The notes beneath the pieces were generated by a model. The model was not told the origin of the DNA, made no database searches, and saw only the letters and a list, made by a program, of their open reading frames with translations. Below are positions 62,291 through 64,000 of a stretch of DNA of 64,000 nucleotides, in pieces. This stretch comes from Xiphydria camelus. Its lineage: Eukaryota; Arthropoda; Insecta; Hymenoptera; Xiphydriidae. The stretch is from positions 2,924,001 to 2,988,000 of the forward strand of contig OY783201.1 of assembly GCA_963678675.1 (NCBI GenBank), read 5' to 3'. Within the stretch, counting starts at the first letter, position 1. Every line of letters starts with the position of its first letter. The position numbers and the translations under genes are program-made.

Positions 62291-63284
62291 AAAAGTACAA
62301 GAGATCTCGCCTGAAAATTATAGAAATATCATGGATAATCATGGAAATGTATTATTCTAAATCGCTACAAAAACGCTATTAAACTTTTTCGCGCGCCAAA
62401 GCCTCGCGAAAAAAGCATCCAGCTGTCACAAACCATAAACAATCGAATCGCATCGCGACAATCAGCTTCCCCGTCGCCAGCGTTATCTCTTCTTCGACGG
62501 ATTACGCGTCCCCCTCGCTCCCCCTCTCCCTTTATTCCTTTCTCTTTCCCGCCGCAACGTTTGCCCGGAAATCACAGGTCCGACGGAGGCGCGATAACGC
62601 TCTCTCTCGCTCGAATCTCTCTCCCGATACGCCGAGGCGCCTTCGCGCGCGCGCCTTCGTCGGGAAGACCGTCGTCACCTGCACCGCGCGCCGACCACCC
62701 TGCTCGCCCGTAACGCGCGCGCGCGGGGATTTGACGAATTCGCGTCGATCGCGCCGCGAGTCGACGACCGCCCGCGCGGTGGTTCGTGTTTTTTTCGGGG
62801 AACTCGGAGGAGCGTCGTGCGAGATCGTGTTACGACTCCGGGGCTCGTGTTAAGCCCGCCAGGTAACTGAATATATCCCCCGCCCCAATAGCCGCGTCGA
62901 ATGTGCGACAACGATCAAATTTAACCGACGAAGCGTGCCACTTCGCTGCTCCGCGCGCTGCCGAAAAAAAATGTCGGATAGATCGGTCGTTCCTGGCGCG
63001 GGGCGGGGGACGGGGCGCGGAGGGTTCTTCCCTCCCGCGTCGCAGCGCGAGGAATCGGGGTTTTCGCGAATTTCGCTCAGCTCGCTGGATGCGGAGCTTA
63101 AATGTTTGACTGGATGCGCAGAATGAGGAACTTGCGTGATTTTTTTTGTTGGCTTAAAAAGTAGAGTAAAAAATTACAGTTTCAACGGTACATAAACTTA
63201 CGGTGTTAACACGTCGGATACCTTCACAAGTTTGAGTTAAAAATGCAGCGTTTGAAAGAGCCGCGCGCAAACAGCGAGAAGCAA

Positions 63285-63489
63285 TGTGCGACGTCACGCA
63301 ACAGTAAAAGCGCTATCGGCCAATCGTACTGCGTTCCAGGGCGGGGCGTAGTTAGGAGCACTCTCTCGACAGTCATTGGTTGAAATTGAGATTTAGACAA
63401 TGGTCACATCGAATGTGTGACGTCACGGAACAGTATAAGCGTCCAGGCCAATCATAGGTACTGCGTTCTAGGTCGGGGCGTGGCTTAGG
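63285..63489. promoter_or_regulatory. Duplicated CRE / CCAAT / GC-box module
   Basis: Two units of about 75 bp (63285-63357 and 63414-63489), offset by 129 bp, share order and spacing: GACGTCAC, an AACAGTA word, GGCCAAT, ACTGCGTTC and a GGGGCG box. Unit 2 has a perfect TGACGTCA (63418-63425). The spacer carries an inverted CCAAT. Promoter-like by content, but no gene start was recognised nearby. Confidence 0.45.
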
Positions 63490-63654
63490 CGTTTAAGGCG
63501 CGATTAATTAATTCTTTTTCTCTAATATAGTTACATGTTAATCAAAAATACAGTGCTCCTTGGTTTTTGGATTTCGGATAACACGATAGCTTCATTCGGT
63601 AAAATTTTCAAGGAAAAGGAAATTTCATGCAAGTTCCTCATTAGTCTGATGTAG

Positions 63655-63889
63655 GCTGAAAATGATTTGCGGGGTTGAGAATAATTAATTGATTTGTATC
63701 GGTGAAATGTTTTTTTCTACATCAATTCGACATCTCTTCCTTGCAGTCACGCGGAATAGGATGTGATTGCGGGGAAAAAATGTGTAATTAATGTGAAAGA
63801 AGATCTAACCGGTCTAAATAAATAATTAGGACTTGCGACCCGGCGAGTTATTTTTAGCAGATCCAATTAATTTCTTTCTCTCTGCGTGC
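63655..63889. mobile_element. Family A MITE, copy 2 (left end missing)
   Basis: The right end reads back as CACGCAGAGAGAAAGAAATT, followed by ATTGGATCTGCTAAAAATAA. Internal words CTTCCTTGCAGTC, GATTGCGGGG and CTTGCGACC align in order with copy 1. The 5' inverted end was not found. Confidence 0.6.
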
Positions 63890-64000
63890 TTTTCGGTGAA
63901 TTCTTATTTCACCTTCGCGTCCAGTTTACGCGAGATGAGCGCGCAAAGATTGACGTTCTCTTTCATCTAAAATCTCGTTTCGATCCAGATTTTCTCAATT

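Overview
The window reads as nuclear DNA of an insect, most likely a hymenopteran and probably an ant. This is inferred from short GT-AG introns in the left third, insect-type versions of the encoded proteins, CpG-rich non-coding DNA, and many short hairpin transposon copies. No bacterial, viral or organellar genes were recognised.

The left third (about 1.8-20.6 kb) is gene-dense. Six complete genes could be read exon by exon with consistent splice phases. MAN1B1 (ER alpha-1,2-mannosidase, minus) and PPIL1 (spliceosomal cyclophilin, plus) are head to head across 378 bp. PTGES2 (plus) is tail to tail with a secreted CUB-domain protein (minus). IFT122 (ciliary IFT-A subunit, minus) and RSPRY1 (SPRY-RING protein, plus) diverge from a 2-kb gap. 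An RFX-type X-box lies 117 bp upstream of the IFT122 start codon.

From 22.25 kb onward the window appears to belong to one gene, PPP4R1, a regulatory subunit of protein phosphatase 4. A 7-nt coding piece (ATG GCG G), a 45-nt exon and a 157-nt exon join in frame into an N-terminus that resembles vertebrate PPP4R1. Exons 2 and 3 are separated by an intron of about 26 kb. The next exon was not found before the window ends, so the following intron exceeds 15 kb. No other convincing coding sequence was found in these 42 kb; the long GC-rich open frames look like low-complexity CpG-rich DNA.

The two large introns alternate CpG-rich, microsatellite-rich tracts with many hairpin (MITE-like) elements. 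At least eleven structurally different elements share a terminus close to CAC-N-GAGAAA. Several are nested: a minimum of four levels at 57.0-59.2 kb, two levels at 36.3-36.8 kb and at 47.3-47.7 kb, and a composite at 54.5-55.3 kb. One element at 60.2 kb has flanking TTAA sites and inverted ends as in piggyBac-type MITEs. The last 700 bp contain a duplicated CRE/CCAAT/GC-box module resembling promoter sequence.
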